A DNA stretch of 64,000 bases, taken from positions 124,001 to 188,000 of the forward strand of contig NZ_FLKM01000007.1 of NCBI RefSeq assembly GCF_900086585.1, written 5' to 3'. Below, one piece after another: positions 34,875-43,847 of the stretch; position 1 is the stretch's first letter, and the number at the start of each line of letters is the position of its first letter. Below the pieces are notes generated by a model. It saw nothing but the letters and a program-made list of their open reading frames with translations. It was not told the DNA's origin and searched no databases. This stretch comes from Emergencia timonensis. GTDB lineage: Bacteria > Bacillota > Clostridia > Peptostreptococcales > Anaerovoracaceae. The translations under genes were made by a program, and so were the position numbers.

Positions 34875-36110
34875 ATGATACTTTATAACGCATTTTTAGC
34901 TGTAATCATCGTCGGTATCGCCTATGTGATCGGTGAATGGGTATCAACCTTGACCCGTGCATGGGTACCATCCGTATTAGTAACCGCAATTATTTTCCTC
35001 ATCGGTTTTTGGACAGTGATACCAAAGACAGTCGCTGCTGACTCAGGACTCGCTCCTTTCGCCAGTACCATCGGCGTTTTGATGTTCATCACGCACATTG
35101 GAACTGTAATCAGTTTGAAGCAGCTCATTGAACAATGGAAAACCGTTGTGGTATGTCTGGTCGGTCTGGTCGGCATGGTCGCCCTATGCTGGTTCATCTG
35201 TCCTCTCATTATGGATAAAGCCCTGGTAATATCCGGACTGCCGCCGCTTACAGGCGGTATTGTCGCAGCACTTACAATGCAAGGCGCTGCTGAAGCCGCT
35301 GGCCTAAAGGAAGCCGCCGTATTTGCCATCGCAATGTACAGCGTACAAGGACTCGCCGGATATCCTATTACCGCTCTGTGTCTGCATTCTGAAGGGAAAA
35401 AGCTCTTAAAAGAATGGCGTTCTGGTACCTTAAACCTTTCGCAGTCTGAAATTGATGAAATGAAAACCATCGGTCTTTCAACAATCGCAGATGACAGCGG
35501 ATTGAAGAAATTAGTTCCTCCAGTCCCAGAGCAGTTCAATACCCCTGTCTTCATCATCGTAAAAATTGCTGGCAGTGTCTGGATTTCTTCAATACTCGGA
35601 CAGCTGCTCCCTCAAATCCCGACCATCGTTTGGTGCCTGATCGTTTCCGTCATTCTGACGCGGATTGGCATCCTCGATACAAGCTCTCTTTCAAGAGCAA
35701 ACACTTATACGGTTTTCATGTTTGCTGCGATGCTCAGCGTGTTCTCAGGCCTTGCAGATTGCACGCCAGCTATGCTGAAAACATTGATCGTCCCAATGCT
35801 CATCATGATCATCATCGGCGTTGCCGGTATGGGTTTAGCTGCTTTTGTCATCGCAAAAATATTCCGCATGGATTTCCAATTGGCCTTTGCCAATGGACTG
35901 ACCGCGCTGTACGGCTTCCCTTGTGACGCGATCATCACCGAAAGCACCTGTAATTCACTTACGACCGATGCTGACGAACGGGGATACCTGATGAGCAAAA
36001 TGTTCCCATCTATGGTAGTGGGCGGATTCGTTACCGTAACAATTACATCCGTCATCTTCGCTGGTTACTTTGCTAAATTGTTAGGCGGAGCAGGAGGCGT
36101 TATATTTTAG
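34875..36110 (+). CDS. Multi-pass membrane protein, probable transporter
   Basis: A 411-residue protein with about ten or eleven hydrophobic segments. The segment LTGGIVAALTMQGAAEAAGL and a repeated architecture recall GltS-type or related secondary carriers, but I cannot assign the family with certainty. ATG 34875 follows AAAGGA; an upstream TTG at 34848 is unlikely. It is 48 bp after the M20 gene and closed by a terminator, so the two form a unit. It most likely imports the amidohydrolase substrate. Confidence 0.65.
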   Translation: MILYNAFLAVIIVGIAYVIGEWVSTLTRAWVPSVLVTAIIFLIGFWTVIPKTVAADSGLAPFASTIGVLMFITHIGTVISLKQLIEQWKTVVVCLVGLVGMVALCWFICPLIMDKALVISGLPPLTGGIVAALTMQGAAEAAGLKEAAVFAIAMYSVQGLAGYPITALCLHSEGKKLLKEWRSGTLNLSQSEIDEMKTIGLSTIADDSGLKKLVPPVPEQFNTPVFIIVKIAGSVWISSILGQLLPQIPTIVWCLIVSVILTRIGILDTSSLSRANTYTVFMFAAMLSVFSGLADCTPAMLKTLIVPMLIMIIIGVAGMGLAAFVIAKIFRMDFQLAFANGLTALYGFPCDAIITESTCNSLTTDADERGYLMSKMFPSMVVGGFVTVTITSVIFAGYFAKLLGGAGGVIF

Positions 36111-36164
36111 AATTATGGGCAGTATAGGGCTGATGACTTGCTGACCGCTAAGAGAATAAGGTAC

Positions 36165-36188
36165 AAAACCCGCCCAAAGGCGGGTTTT
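36165..36188 (+). terminator. Terminator of the amidohydrolase-transporter unit
   Basis: AAAACCCGCC (36165-36174) pairs with GGCGGGTTTT (36179-36188) around a CAAA loop. Confidence 0.9.
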
Positions 36189-36221
36189 GAAGTCTTTGCA
36201 AACATAGAGAAACTGGGTTTG

Positions 36222-36782
36222 CTAATATCTATTTTTATATATTAGTTTGGCATCATCCGTATTTTTCTTGATAAAATCGGATTTAGCATTGGTGTAACCG
36301 TCTCTGTCATGCTCATACTCTCTCCAAAGCTTTCGTTTCATTTTCTCATATTGACTGGCTACATCAGGAAATTCATTGAGATAATCTCTGAAATACAACT
36401 CATCATTGTCTCCAATATATCTCAAATGTAAGTGAAATACTCTTTCAGCGAATCCACATTCAGTATATCCTTTATTAAAAGAAATCCTTTCGGTACTCTC
36501 CGTCATACAAATGTAGCCATTATTCACTAATATATCTTTGAAATCAGATAAATTACATTCTCTTTGCACTTCGACAAGAATATCAATAATGGGCTTTGCC
36601 CAAATAGTATTTATGGCTGTACTCCCTATATGGTTCAACTTCGCCGTTTGAGGTAATAGTGACTTTAATAAAGTTTTTTCCTCAGCGTACCAATCTTTCC
36701 AGTAATCTTGATGTTCCGTCAAAAAGATAGGAAACAGCTGCCACAATTCTTCCAAACTCATTTCTGATAGTTTTTTGCTCAC
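36222..36782 (-). CDS. GrpB-family nucleotidyltransferase-fold protein
   Basis: A 186-residue GrpB/UPF0157 protein. The nucleotidyltransferase core is visible in LNHIGSTAINTIWAKPIIDILVEV, where GS and the D-x-D-like IDILV positions lie, with a later LHLRYIGDNDE. Members occur fused to CoaE or alone and have no settled function. It stands alone, close to the tmRNA flank. Confidence 0.85.
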   Translation of the reverse strand: MSKKLSEMSLEELWQLFPIFLTEHQDYWKDWYAEEKTLLKSLLPQTAKLNHIGSTAINTIWAKPIIDILVEVQRECNLSDFKDILVNNGYICMTESTERISFNKGYTECGFAERVFHLHLRYIGDNDELYFRDYLNEFPDVASQYEKMKRKLWREYEHDRDGYTNAKSDFIKKNTDDAKLIYKNRY

Positions 36783-36925
36783 AGCACACCTCCTGTAACG
36801 TAAAATTCAATTGCAATGAAAGTAATTGTTCATTGCAATTCAAGATACCATTTTTTACATTTAATGTCAACACCGTTATTTCTGTTTCATAGGTGAAGTA
36901 AAATGCCCTGCCCATCTGCTGTCAA

Positions 36926-37248
36926 TGATGGAGAGGGCTAAGTCCGCATCCTGCTTCTCAGTCTGCCGTCCAACGCCTCCCCTTCCAGTTGACTGGGCCA
37001 TGCACCGCATAGGAACAGAAAAAGCCCTACCCTTCCTGGGCAGGACTTTTTTGTTCTTGGTGGAGATGGCTCAGCCCACATCCTGCTTCGCAGTCTGCCG
37101 CCCGACGCCTCCCCTTTCGGTCGCCTGGGCCATGTCCTGCTCGCCGCTCCACTGGAGTGGCTCGCTTCACGGACATGCTCGTCGAGTTCGACTCTCTCAT
37201 TCCATTTATAGAAATAAAAATAGGCCTTTTGGCCTATTTTTATTTCTA
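36926..37248 (-). repeat. Degenerate repeats downstream of tmRNA carrying copies of its 3' end
   Basis: TGGTGGAGATGGC, the last bases of tmRNA (37249-37261), recurs at 37058-37070, and a degenerate form occurs at 36926-36939. Each is followed on the plus strand by a related core (CAGTCTGCCG...CGCCTCCCCTT at about 37100 and 36960). A hairpin with an A/T base lies at about 37013-37055. The block has an inverted T-arm copy (GAGTCGAACTC on the minus strand) and resembles the tRNA-Ala flank at 7111-7459. Open frames across it look spurious. Confidence 0.75.
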
Positions 37249-37249
37249 T
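37208..37249 (-). terminator. tmRNA terminator
   Basis: A perfect 19-bp stem (37208-37226 with 37231-37249; core AAAAATAGGCC) with a TTTT loop, directly after the tmRNA 3' end. The A/T-rich base gives the T tract. Confidence 0.85.
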
Positions 37250-37620
37250 GGTGGAGATGGCGAGAGTCGAACTCGCGTCCGAAAGCATTTCCACAAGACT
37301 TTCTCCGAGCGCAGCTAATGATTTGTTATTTCGCTTCTCCGATCGCCCATCAGCAGGCTATCAGATCAGCTATCTCGTTGTTCCCTTACGCTACCGAGAA
37401 CTCACGCAAAGTTTTCCTGTATAATCGATGCCAGATTTCCGGCCTACAGGTGAACCGGAGCTGACACGCACAGCTAATGCTGCTTACGCAGCGATTGCCA
37501 TTGGTGCGAAGTTTGTTTTTTCTTTAGCGTTTATATTTAAACGGCCACTTTTAACGTAGACTTGGCGACTACGGCTCGCTTACCTTGCTTCTACACCCCC
37601 GTCGAAACCTTTACACCCCC
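37249..37620 (-). ncRNA. ssrA: Transfer-messenger RNA (tmRNA)
   Basis: A 372-nt RNA, 5' GGGGGTGTAAAGG to 3' CATCTCCACCA. The acceptor stem pairs (two G-U pairs), the T arm is GAGTTCGACTC, and CCA is encoded. The tag reading frame at 37528-37484 encodes AKEKTNFAPMAIAA then TAA; the AIAA ending is a variant of the usual ALAA degron. It lies close to smpB, its protein partner. A TTGACA promoter lies upstream at 37734. Confidence 0.97.
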
Positions 37621-37703
37621 ATATCATGCTTGTTAATTTGTGAAATTACTGCGTTGCTGCTCAGTCATCCGATGCTCATCGGCGGAGCCAACAACCTCTA
37701 TAT

Positions 37704-37734
37704 ATTATATTATTCACTTTTTGAGATTTGTCAA
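37704..37734 (-). promoter_or_regulatory. Probable ssrA promoter
   Basis: On the minus strand: TTGACA (37734-37729) and TATAAT (37709-37704), 19 bp apart, which is long. An overlapping TAATAT gives 16 bp. About 80 nt separate it from mature tmRNA, so a 5' leader must be trimmed. Confidence 0.6.
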
Positions 37735-37800
37735 CCACATTTCTTAATATAAATATTTCCACCTAATACCCCGGTGGGGTATTAGGGCGTTACGAATCTG

Positions 37801-38100
37801 TAAAAATGCCATAATATCCTCTTTTTTGGTTATTTAAGGCAGATTTGTCTTGCAATCCAGGTACAATCAACTCATTTTTACGATTTCAATGACATAATAT
37901 CCTATTATTTTACAGAAATTAACAAAAATGTAAGCCATGACAATGTCTAATATTTTCATTACATAACAGAGCGCTCTATTTTTCGTCTAATTTTTCCCAA
38001 ATTATACTGTATTTTTTCATCAACTGCCATCTAACTCTATAAAATCTGCCATAATATCCTCTTTTTTAGCCTTTTTAGGCAGATTTTCTTGTGATCCAAG
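37801..38100 (-). repeat. Pair of 60-bp direct repeats, each with ribosome binding site and ATG
   Basis: 37801-37860 and 38041-38100 are similar over 60 bp and exactly 240 bp apart. Read on the minus strand both contain AAAAAAGAGGATATT followed by ATGGC. The copy at 38041 leads a 10-codon frame (MADFIELDGS), and the other a frame of about 21 codons. Between them the DNA is AT-rich. A TAATACCCC/GGGGTATTA hairpin occurs near 37766-37786. Apart from these and the ssrA promoter, 37621-38156 holds nothing I can name. Confidence 0.65.
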
Positions 38101-38156
38101 CGCAAGGCGCAATTCAAACTTAAGGCGCGATCCAGATGCTATCAATCCATTTTGTG

Positions 38157-38384
38157 CTATAGCCTTGGATTCCTGGCAATTTCTTCCTTGATCTCTCGGC
38201 GCCGCTTGACTGCTGGGATGATGTTGATTACCATGGCGATCACAATGATGATTCCAACAATAGATATCTTCTTTTCCTGCTGCCAACTGACGAAAATCAA
38301 GATCACGCCCATAACCAAAGCACAGATGGAAATGGTCATAGTAATCGTCGTCTGTCTGAGCACTTTTTTCAAATCTTCCTTCAT
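38157..38384 (-). CDS. Small membrane protein of unknown function
   Basis: A 75-residue protein with two hydrophobic helices (TITMTISICALVMGVILIFVSW; IVGIIIVIAMVINII) separated by a short charged loop, ending in Lys/Arg-rich sequence. The start ATG 38384 follows GGAGGGATATACG. It lies 29 bp after smpB on the same strand. I do not recognise a family. Confidence 0.75.
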   Translation of the reverse strand: MKEDLKKVLRQTTITMTISICALVMGVILIFVSWQQEKKISIVGIIIVIAMVINIIPAVKRRREIKEEIARNPRL

Positions 38385-38413
38385 CGTATATCCCTCCATC
38401 ACGCTGATGCAAG

Positions 38414-38878
38414 TTACCATCTCTGTTTCATGGCCTGGTCTATCTTTCTGGCCGCATCTTTCTTAGCCATATCGTCACGTTTATCGTAGTTCTTTTTACC
38501 GCGGGCTACAGCCAGCTGCATCTTAGCGCGACCATCCTCATTGATGTACATATTGAGAGGAATCAAAGTCAGACCTTTGATGGTCGTATAGCCGATCAGC
38601 TTTCTGATTTCCTGCTTATGTAGCAACAGCTTCCGCGGCCGCAAAGGGTCCACATTGAAGCGATTTCCCTGTTCATAAGGACTGATATTCATGCCATAGA
38701 CGATCATCTCGCCATTTTCAATCTTGGCATAACTCTCTTTGATGCTGACCTTGCCTGCGCGAACTGATTTGATTTCTGTTCCTGTGAGCACGATGCCCGC
38801 CTCGTAAGTCTCCTCTATAAAATAATCATGGCGCGCCTTTTTGTTGTTGGCGACCATTTTCTTTTCTCTCTTTACCAT
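38414..38878 (-). CDS. smpB: SmpB, tmRNA-binding protein
   Basis: A 154-residue SmpB that loads tmRNA onto stalled ribosomes: [47 protein letters not shown], and a basic C-terminal tail ending KQRW. The start ATG 38878 gives an N-terminus of the same length as the Bacillus protein. It overlaps the stop of the preceding signal peptidase gene by seven bases. Its RNA partner ssrA lies 0.8 kb downstream. Confidence 0.97.
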   Translation of the reverse strand: MVKREKKMVANNKKARHDYFIEETYEAGIVLTGTEIKSVRAGKVSIKESYAKIENGEMIVYGMNISPYEQGNRFNVDPLRPRKLLLHKQEIRKLIGYTTIKGLTLIPLNMYINEDGRAKMQLAVARGKKNYDKRDDMAKKDAARKIDQAMKQRW

Positions 38879-39363
38879 TTATAAATCACCTTACCTAATA
38901 TATCATCTGTGCTGACCAGCCCCACAGCTTCACTTCTGCTGTCAGTGCTGGCAGCGCGATTATCGCCCAGAACAAAGACATGCCCCTCGTCCACATTGAC
39001 TTGATCCATCTCTCCACTGGTTCCTTCTGTAAAAGTATACTTTTCTGTTATAGGCTTATTGTTTACATATACTTTTCCGCCAGTAATCAACACCGTATCT
39101 CCCGGGACGGCGATGACCCTTTTCATCATCACTTTCCCTTCTCCCGTGATTGCATAGACCTCATTGGGAAGCAATATTACATCGCCCCGCTTCGGCTCGC
39201 TATTCCGGTAGGAAATCTTATTTACTAAAACGGTTTCGCCTTCAGAGTATGATGGCAGCATCGAATTATCTGTCACACCAGTGACCTGAAACGAAACGGA
39301 TATGGCTACTCCCGCACCTACACCTAAGCATGCTGCGACTAAAAAAGCAATGAATTTTTTCAT
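38872..39363 (-). CDS. lepB: Signal peptidase I, third tandem copy
   Basis: A 163-residue membrane protease (S26). N-terminal membrane helix; catalytic Ser in DNSMLPSY, general-base Lys in [11 protein letters not shown], and [11 protein letters not shown] box. It is the most divergent of the three copies, with a [14 protein letters not shown] insert before the Lys box. Its start immediately follows the stop of the preceding copy, and it overlaps smpB. Confidence 0.92.
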   Translation of the reverse strand: MKKFIAFLVAACLGVGAGVAISVSFQVTGVTDNSMLPSYSEGETVLVNKISYRNSEPKRGDVILLPNEVYAITGEGKVMMKRVIAVPGDTVLITGGKVYVNNKPITEKYTFTEGTSGEMDQVNVDEGHVFVLGDNRAASTDSRSEAVGLVSTDDILGKVIYKW

Positions 39364-39900
39364 CTATAGTAATCTCCCGATTTTTCCAAATTTACTAAAC
39401 GGGTATACTCTGAAAAAAGCCTTTCCTTCGATTGTATCTTCCTTGACAAATCCAACCTCTAAGAAGCGGCTGTCTGTGCTGTGTAATCTATTGTCGCCGA
39501 GGCAGAATACACTACCTTCGGGTACTACTACCGGAGCTACTTCTCCATTGGTAATACCGTCCTTCGTGTAATCATCATCTGTTTCTTTCCCGTTTATGTA
39601 AACCTTGCCGCCTTCTACCGCGACCATATCACCAGGGAGCGCGATGACCCTTTTGATCAGTTTCTTGTACTTTCCATCCTGGTCCTTTTGATGAGAAACG
39701 AATACGACCACATCGCCTCTTTGGGGCGTTTTTCCATTGGTATATGCCTGTTTGCTGACCAAAAGATAGTCTCCGCCCTCAAAGTTTGGCTCCATGGATA
39801 TCCCCTCGACCATGGTCGGCATGATAAATTGAATGACAATCACTGCTGCTACAATGCCATTTGTAATCGCCTTTAGCCATTCCTTTCTATTCTCTTTCAT
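39364..39900 (-). CDS. lepB: Signal peptidase I, second tandem copy
   Basis: A 178-residue type I signal peptidase. Membrane helix near 12-28; Ser in GISMEPNF, Lys in LIKRVIALPGD, GDNRLHSTDSR box. About as long as the first copy and similar to it, including the FxRVYPFxKFG ending. It lies 20 bp after the first copy in one operon. Confidence 0.95.
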   Translation of the reverse strand: MKENRKEWLKAITNGIVAAVIVIQFIMPTMVEGISMEPNFEGGDYLLVSKQAYTNGKTPQRGDVVVFVSHQKDQDGKYKKLIKRVIALPGDMVAVEGGKVYINGKETDDDYTKDGITNGEVAPVVVPEGSVFCLGDNRLHSTDSRFLEVGFVKEDTIEGKAFFRVYPFSKFGKIGRLL

Positions 39901-39920
39901 CTCTATGACACCCCAATATC

Positions 39921-40448
39921 TTATTCAGCGTATGGATTTTTGATGAATCCGATCTTGTTAAAAGGATACAGCCTCAAGAAGACTTTGCCCACGACTTCGT
40001 CCATATCGATGCACCCCACCTCAGGAGAACGGCTGTCAATGCTGACTCTGCGATTATCACCCATACAGAACACCTTCCCATCAGGAACGACCAATCCATC
40101 TACATCGCCAGTTGTATAACCTTCTTTCGTATAGTCCTCAACCAGCTCTTCCCCATTTATGTAGACCTTGCCGTCAGAGATATCGATCTTATCGCCTGGA
40201 AGTCCAATGACTCTCTTGATCAAAAGCTTTTCATCGCCATTTTCACGAAGCAGCGCCGAATGAACGACTACAACGTCACCGCGCTTCGGTTCGCCAAAGG
40301 TGTACGACTGCTTACTGACAAAGAGATAATCGTTTTCATAGAAGTTCGGCTTCATGGAACTCTGCTTGACGATGGTTGGCTTTATAAACTGCACTACAAT
40401 CAATGCGATAACAATTGCAATAATGATATCCTTAATCCACTCTTTCAT
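39921..40448 (-). CDS. lepB: Signal peptidase I, first tandem copy
   Basis: A 175-residue type I signal peptidase. Membrane helix near 6-24; Ser in QSSMKPNF, Lys in LIKRVIGLPGD, GDNRRVSIDSR box. It follows the pseudouridine synthase by 18 bp. All three copies keep both catalytic residues, so each is likely active, perhaps with different substrate preference. Confidence 0.95.
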   Translation of the reverse strand: MKEWIKDIIIAIVIALIVVQFIKPTIVKQSSMKPNFYENDYLFVSKQSYTFGEPKRGDVVVVHSALLRENGDEKLLIKRVIGLPGDKIDISDGKVYINGEELVEDYTKEGYTTGDVDGLVVPDGKVFCMGDNRRVSIDSRSPEVGCIDMDEVVGKVFLRLYPFNKIGFIKNPYAE

Positions 40449-40466
40449 GATCCTTTTGTCCCCCTA

Positions 40467-41438
40467 TTAATACTGTTCAAAAATTTGCTTTTTTATTCTC
40501 ATAAAGTCTTCCGGAAGCTCTGCCGTAATCATCAGCCCATTCAAATAGGCCAGCTCACCGCTGCAGCCACTGAAAGTCAGCTTATACGCGTGAAGAAGCT
40601 GGGTGTTCAGGTTAAATCGTTCTCGCACGATATGATTCACCCTTCGGTCGCCATACTTAACATCGCCTATGACAGGATGGCCTGCCTGCGCCAGATGCGC
40701 TCTGATCTGATGTGTTCTTCCCGTTATGATTTCTACTTCCACCAAAGTATATTTTGCACTGCAAAGCAGTGGGCGTACGACGGTTTCCATGTCCCGTCCT
40801 TCACGGTCCATAGGCAGTACGGTCACTTTATTGAGGCACCTATCCTTTACCATCTTGTCTTTTAGATGCAGTTCCTTCTTTAATTGACCGCTGACAATGG
40901 TCATATAATATTTATTGATTTTATCTTTATCTCGAATCATCTGATTCAAATTTTGTAAAGCCCCATTGGTCTTGCCAAAGAGAACCAGACCCGTGGTATT
41001 GCGGTCCAGACGATTGACCGGCGCCGGTGTAAAAGTCTTCTCCAGGCGAGGATTATAATCTCCTTTTTCGATCAAATAGTCTACGACCTGGTTTGCGAGA
41101 TGATTCTTTTTCTCTGTGCTGTCACCGTGGGTCAGCAGACCAAAAGGTTTCTCGACAGCGATAATGTTTTCATCTTCGTAAGCCACCTTAAATTGACGTT
41201 TTGCTCTGGATGTTCTCTGCTTGCGCTGAAACTTCCGGACGTCTTCCTCCTGCATATATAAAGTCACTTCGTCACCTAAGGCCAGCATGGTGTCTTCCTT
41301 GCACCGCTTTCCATTGACCTTGACATCTTTGCGAATCGCTTTGTATATATAGCTAAGAGGTGCATTTTCCAAATATTTCCGCAGGAACTTGTCCAATCGC
41401 TGATTCTGTTCATTCTTCCCAATTTCTACTCTAATCAT
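40467..41438 (-). CDS. RluA-family pseudouridine synthase
   Basis: A 323-residue RNA pseudouridine synthase with an N-terminal S4 RNA-binding domain ([18 protein letters not shown]) and the catalytic Asp in [15 protein letters not shown], then [20 protein letters not shown]. It is of the RluC/RluD type acting on 23S rRNA, though the exact site cannot be told. It is the first gene of the signal peptidase/smpB operon. Confidence 0.92.
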   Translation of the reverse strand: MIRVEIGKNEQNQRLDKFLRKYLENAPLSYIYKAIRKDVKVNGKRCKEDTMLALGDEVTLYMQEEDVRKFQRKQRTSRAKRQFKVAYEDENIIAVEKPFGLLTHGDSTEKKNHLANQVVDYLIEKGDYNPRLEKTFTPAPVNRLDRNTTGLVLFGKTNGALQNLNQMIRDKDKINKYYMTIVSGQLKKELHLKDKMVKDRCLNKVTVLPMDREGRDMETVVRPLLCSAKYTLVEVEIITGRTHQIRAHLAQAGHPVIGDVKYGDRRVNHIVRERFNLNTQLLHAYKLTFSGCSGELAYLNGLMITAELPEDFMRIKKQIFEQY

Positions 41439-41591
41439 AGCTTCTATTATACATCATCAGCGGACGCAAAGCAAAATTTATTTGCGAGGCAGGCAAAAGT
41501 ATGTTAAATTATTATATATAATGTGCATGCGGAAATGTGTCCCGCGGACAATATTTTTCATGTTATTATCAAAAGGAAAAGGGGAGAAAAA

Positions 41592-42026
41592 ATGAAAAGT
41601 CTAAAAGATTTTATATACGACAAAAATGACATTATCATCGCCTTGGTAATTTTAATTCTAGCAGCGCTGTTAATCGTCTGGCGGATGGACGCCATCATGG
41701 AATATCCGCAGACCCTGGCACAGCAAACAGGCACGACAGATACCACCGATGAAACGGCAGTCCCGAGCGAGGATGACAGCAAAGGCGGAGATTCTGGCCT
41801 TTGGTCCAAAGGGGTCTTATCAAAGGAAATTAAAGTAAAGGTAGCCGGCGGTTCTGCAACTGCAGCAGTACAGAGCCTGGTCGATGCCGGTCTGTTCTCT
41901 TCTTATGAAGAATTTACGAAGGTCTGCAAAGCTGCAGGATACACCCCGGAGGATATCAAAGCTACTACGTTTACCTTTGAGGCAGGGTGCACCCAGACAG
42001 ACATTGCAAAAAAAGTTACCAAATAG
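41592..42026 (+). CDS. Membrane protein with a lone MltG-type LysM-like domain
   Basis: A 144-residue protein: one N-terminal membrane helix (DIIIALVILILAALLIVWRM), an acidic Thr/Ser linker (about 45-70), and a C-terminal segment (AAVQSLVDAGLFSSYEEFTKVCKAAG ... FTFEAGCTQTDIAKKV). That segment matches the small domain preceding the catalytic part of MltG endolytic transglycosylases, but the catalytic domain is absent. ATG 41592 follows GGGGAGA. It may modulate wall synthesis. Confidence 0.65.
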   Translation: MKSLKDFIYDKNDIIIALVILILAALLIVWRMDAIMEYPQTLAQQTGTTDTTDETAVPSEDDSKGGDSGLWSKGVLSKEIKVKVAGGSATAAVQSLVDAGLFSSYEEFTKVCKAAGYTPEDIKATTFTFEAGCTQTDIAKKVTK

Positions 42027-42032
42027 AAATTT

Positions 42033-42296
42033 TTATCTTAGCAGCGCGATTATTTTTTCCAGTCGCGCTCTTTGTTCTGCATTCATCATCGGCATCAGAC
42101 TTTTTACTGCTGCCATCTGTTTCTCATAAGGTATATTGCTCTGATTGAGCTTTTCTTTCAGTTTCATGATCTCGGATACTAGTTCGGCATCACTTTTCTT
42201 TTCGAAAGATTTGGCCTTCGCCATGGTTGATTTCTTATCTGCAGAAATACCCAGCTGGCTGGCCAGGTCCATGATTGTCTTGTCATCTAAACTCAT
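42033..42296 (-). CDS. Small helical protein of unknown function
   Basis: An 87-residue, highly charged helical protein (LDDKTIMDLASQLGI; SEIMKLKEKLNQ; YEKQMAAVKSLMPMMNAEQRARLEKIIALL). ATG 42296 follows AAAGGAG. It is convergent with the MltG-like gene and divergent from another small gene. I cannot assign a family. The repeated helix ending resembles small sporulation or coat-associated proteins only in a general way. Confidence 0.7.
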   Translation of the reverse strand: MSLDDKTIMDLASQLGISADKKSTMAKAKSFEKKSDAELVSEIMKLKEKLNQSNIPYEKQMAAVKSLMPMMNAEQRARLEKIIALLR

Positions 42297-42386
42297 TACA
42301 TCACTCCTTTTCACGATTATTATATGCACGAAATTGTCCAGTATTTCATAATATATATATAGAAATTATGGAGGTGACATATAGTT

Positions 42387-42608
42387 ATGAATCCAATCCC
42401 GATTATCCTTGTTTTATTCGTATTAAAAAACAAGAGCAATATTCAGCCGCCGGTGATTAACACCTTGGAATTAGAATCCTTCCTTGACAACGCCCGGACT
42501 GTTCTGAACACCATAGACAAAATAAACGGATTTACCCAGGGAGGCGGACTTTCAAATCTGCCCGATATGAAAAAAATGATGGAAATCGTTGATAATTTAC
42601 CTCTTTAG
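42387..42608 (+). CDS. Small protein of unknown function
   Basis: A 73-residue protein with a hydrophobic N-terminus (PIPIILVLFVL) and a helical remainder (LELESFLDNARTVLNTIDKING; MKKMMEIVDNLPL). GGAGGTG lies 11 bases upstream of ATG 42387. It is divergent from the 87-residue gene. The fba promoter overlaps its 3' end. Function unknown. Confidence 0.65.
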   Translation: MNPIPIILVLFVLKNKSNIQPPVINTLELESFLDNARTVLNTIDKINGFTQGGGLSNLPDMKKMMEIVDNLPL

Positions 42609-42616
42609 TGTATAAT
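42589..42616 (+). promoter_or_regulatory. Promoter of the aldolase gene
   Basis: TTGATA (42589-42594), a 16-bp spacer and TATAAT (42611-42616). The 5' leader of about 130 nt contains a hairpin, CCAATCGTGC...GCACTCTTGG (about 42659-42681), of unknown role. Confidence 0.75.
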
Positions 42617-42752
42617 GTTGTATAGATTATTTTTTAATTTTAATACGACTGAATCCTGCCAATCGTGCTTCGCACTCTTGGGGATTTAAAGCATAAGGTC
42701 TGTCCAATGATTTCCTTCAGAAATCGGGAACAGAACCATTAGGAGGTATATT

Positions 42753-43682
42753 ATGGCTCTAGTTACAACTAAAGAAATGTTTGCGAAAGCAATCAACAGC
42801 GATTATGCAATTGGTGCATTTAACGTGAATAACATGGAGATTATCCAGGGTATCGTTGAAGCCGCTCAGATAGAGAATGCACCTTTGATTCTGCAGGTTT
42901 CTGCGGGTGCAAGAAAGTATGCAAAACCGATATATTTACTTAAGCTGGTAGAAGCAGCAATCGAGGACACAGGCGTAGATGTTGCGCTGCACCTGGACCA
43001 CGGCGAAGATTTTGACATCTGCAAGAAATGCGTCGATGACGGATTCACCTCTGTCATGGTCGATGGCTCTAAACATCCTTTTGAGGAGAACATCGCACTG
43101 ACAAAGCAGGTCGTCGATTACGCTCACGCCCGCGGAGTCGTCGTAGAAGCCGAATTAGGCAAACTGGCTGGCGTAGAAGACAATATCAAAGTAGATGCCA
43201 GATCCGCCACCTTCACAGATCCAGACGAAGCGGCGGAATTTGTGGAAAGAACCGGTGTCGACTCCCTAGCTATCGCCATCGGCACAAGCCACGGAGCATA
43301 CAAGTTTAAAGGCGAACCGTATCTTGACTTCGAAAGATTGAAGAAAATACATGCTTTGATACCTGATACACCGCTAGTGCTTCACGGTGCGTCCTCAGTA
43401 CTTAGAGAATTTGTAGACAGATGCAACGAATTCGGAGGTGAAATCCCAGGCGCACAAGGCGTTCCAGAGGATATGATCCACGAAGCTGTCAACTATGGAA
43501 TTTGCAAGGTAAACGTAGACACAGACTTAAGGCTTGCAATGACTGCAGAGATCAGACGAGTTCTTACAGAACATCCAGAAGAATTTGATCCAAGAAAATA
43601 TCTTGGACCTGGCAGAGATGCGATTACCAGAATGGTACAGCATAAAATCAGAGATATGCTGAATGCATCCGGTACTAAATAG
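42753..43682 (+). CDS. fba: Class II fructose-1,6-bisphosphate aldolase
   Basis: A 309-residue zinc aldolase of glycolysis and gluconeogenesis. Zinc and catalytic motifs: HLDHGEDFD, GTSHGAYKF and LHGASSVL. The N-terminus ALVTTKEMFAKAINSDYAIGAFNVNNMEI is typical. AGGAGG precedes ATG 42753 and a terminator follows at 43702, so it is monocistronic. Confidence 0.96.
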   Translation: MALVTTKEMFAKAINSDYAIGAFNVNNMEIIQGIVEAAQIENAPLILQVSAGARKYAKPIYLLKLVEAAIEDTGVDVALHLDHGEDFDICKKCVDDGFTSVMVDGSKHPFEENIALTKQVVDYAHARGVVVEAELGKLAGVEDNIKVDARSATFTDPDEAAEFVERTGVDSLAIAIGTSHGAYKFKGEPYLDFERLKKIHALIPDTPLVLHGASSVLREFVDRCNEFGGEIPGAQGVPEDMIHEAVNYGICKVNVDTDLRLAMTAEIRRVLTEHPEEFDPRKYLGPGRDAITRMVQHKIRDMLNASGTK

Positions 43683-43701
43683 ATAAACATAACAGGGTAA
43701 G

Positions 43702-43729
43702 GGGTTGACCGATTCAGTCAGCCCTTTTT
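43702..43729 (+). terminator. Terminator of fba
   Basis: GGGTTGAC (43702-43709) pairs with GTCAGCCC (43717-43724), followed by five T. Confidence 0.85.
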
Positions 43730-43799
43730 GCAAAGAATCTTTTCATATTTCTATATTAGCACTGATTAAAATCCGCTCCCTATCATTCTGCTCCATCAA

Positions 43800-43843
43800 A
43801 AAATCCGATTAGACTCAGATAAGCATCTGGCCAATCGGATTTT
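43800..43843 (-). terminator. Terminator of the LuxR-type gene
   Basis: AAAATCCGATT (43800-43810) pairs with AATCGGATTTT (43833-43843). On the minus strand the stem ends in a run of T. Confidence 0.8.
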
Positions 43844-43847
43844 CTTG

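Noticed and set aside
36925..37464. Long open frames on both strands across the tmRNA flank
   Set aside because: They run into tmRNA and its terminator and follow repeat structure rather than a protein pattern.
38020..38412. A 130-codon minus-strand frame ending in MADFIELDGS
   Set aside because: Most of it is an out-of-frame shadow of the 75-residue membrane protein; only the short terminal frame with its own binding site is of interest.
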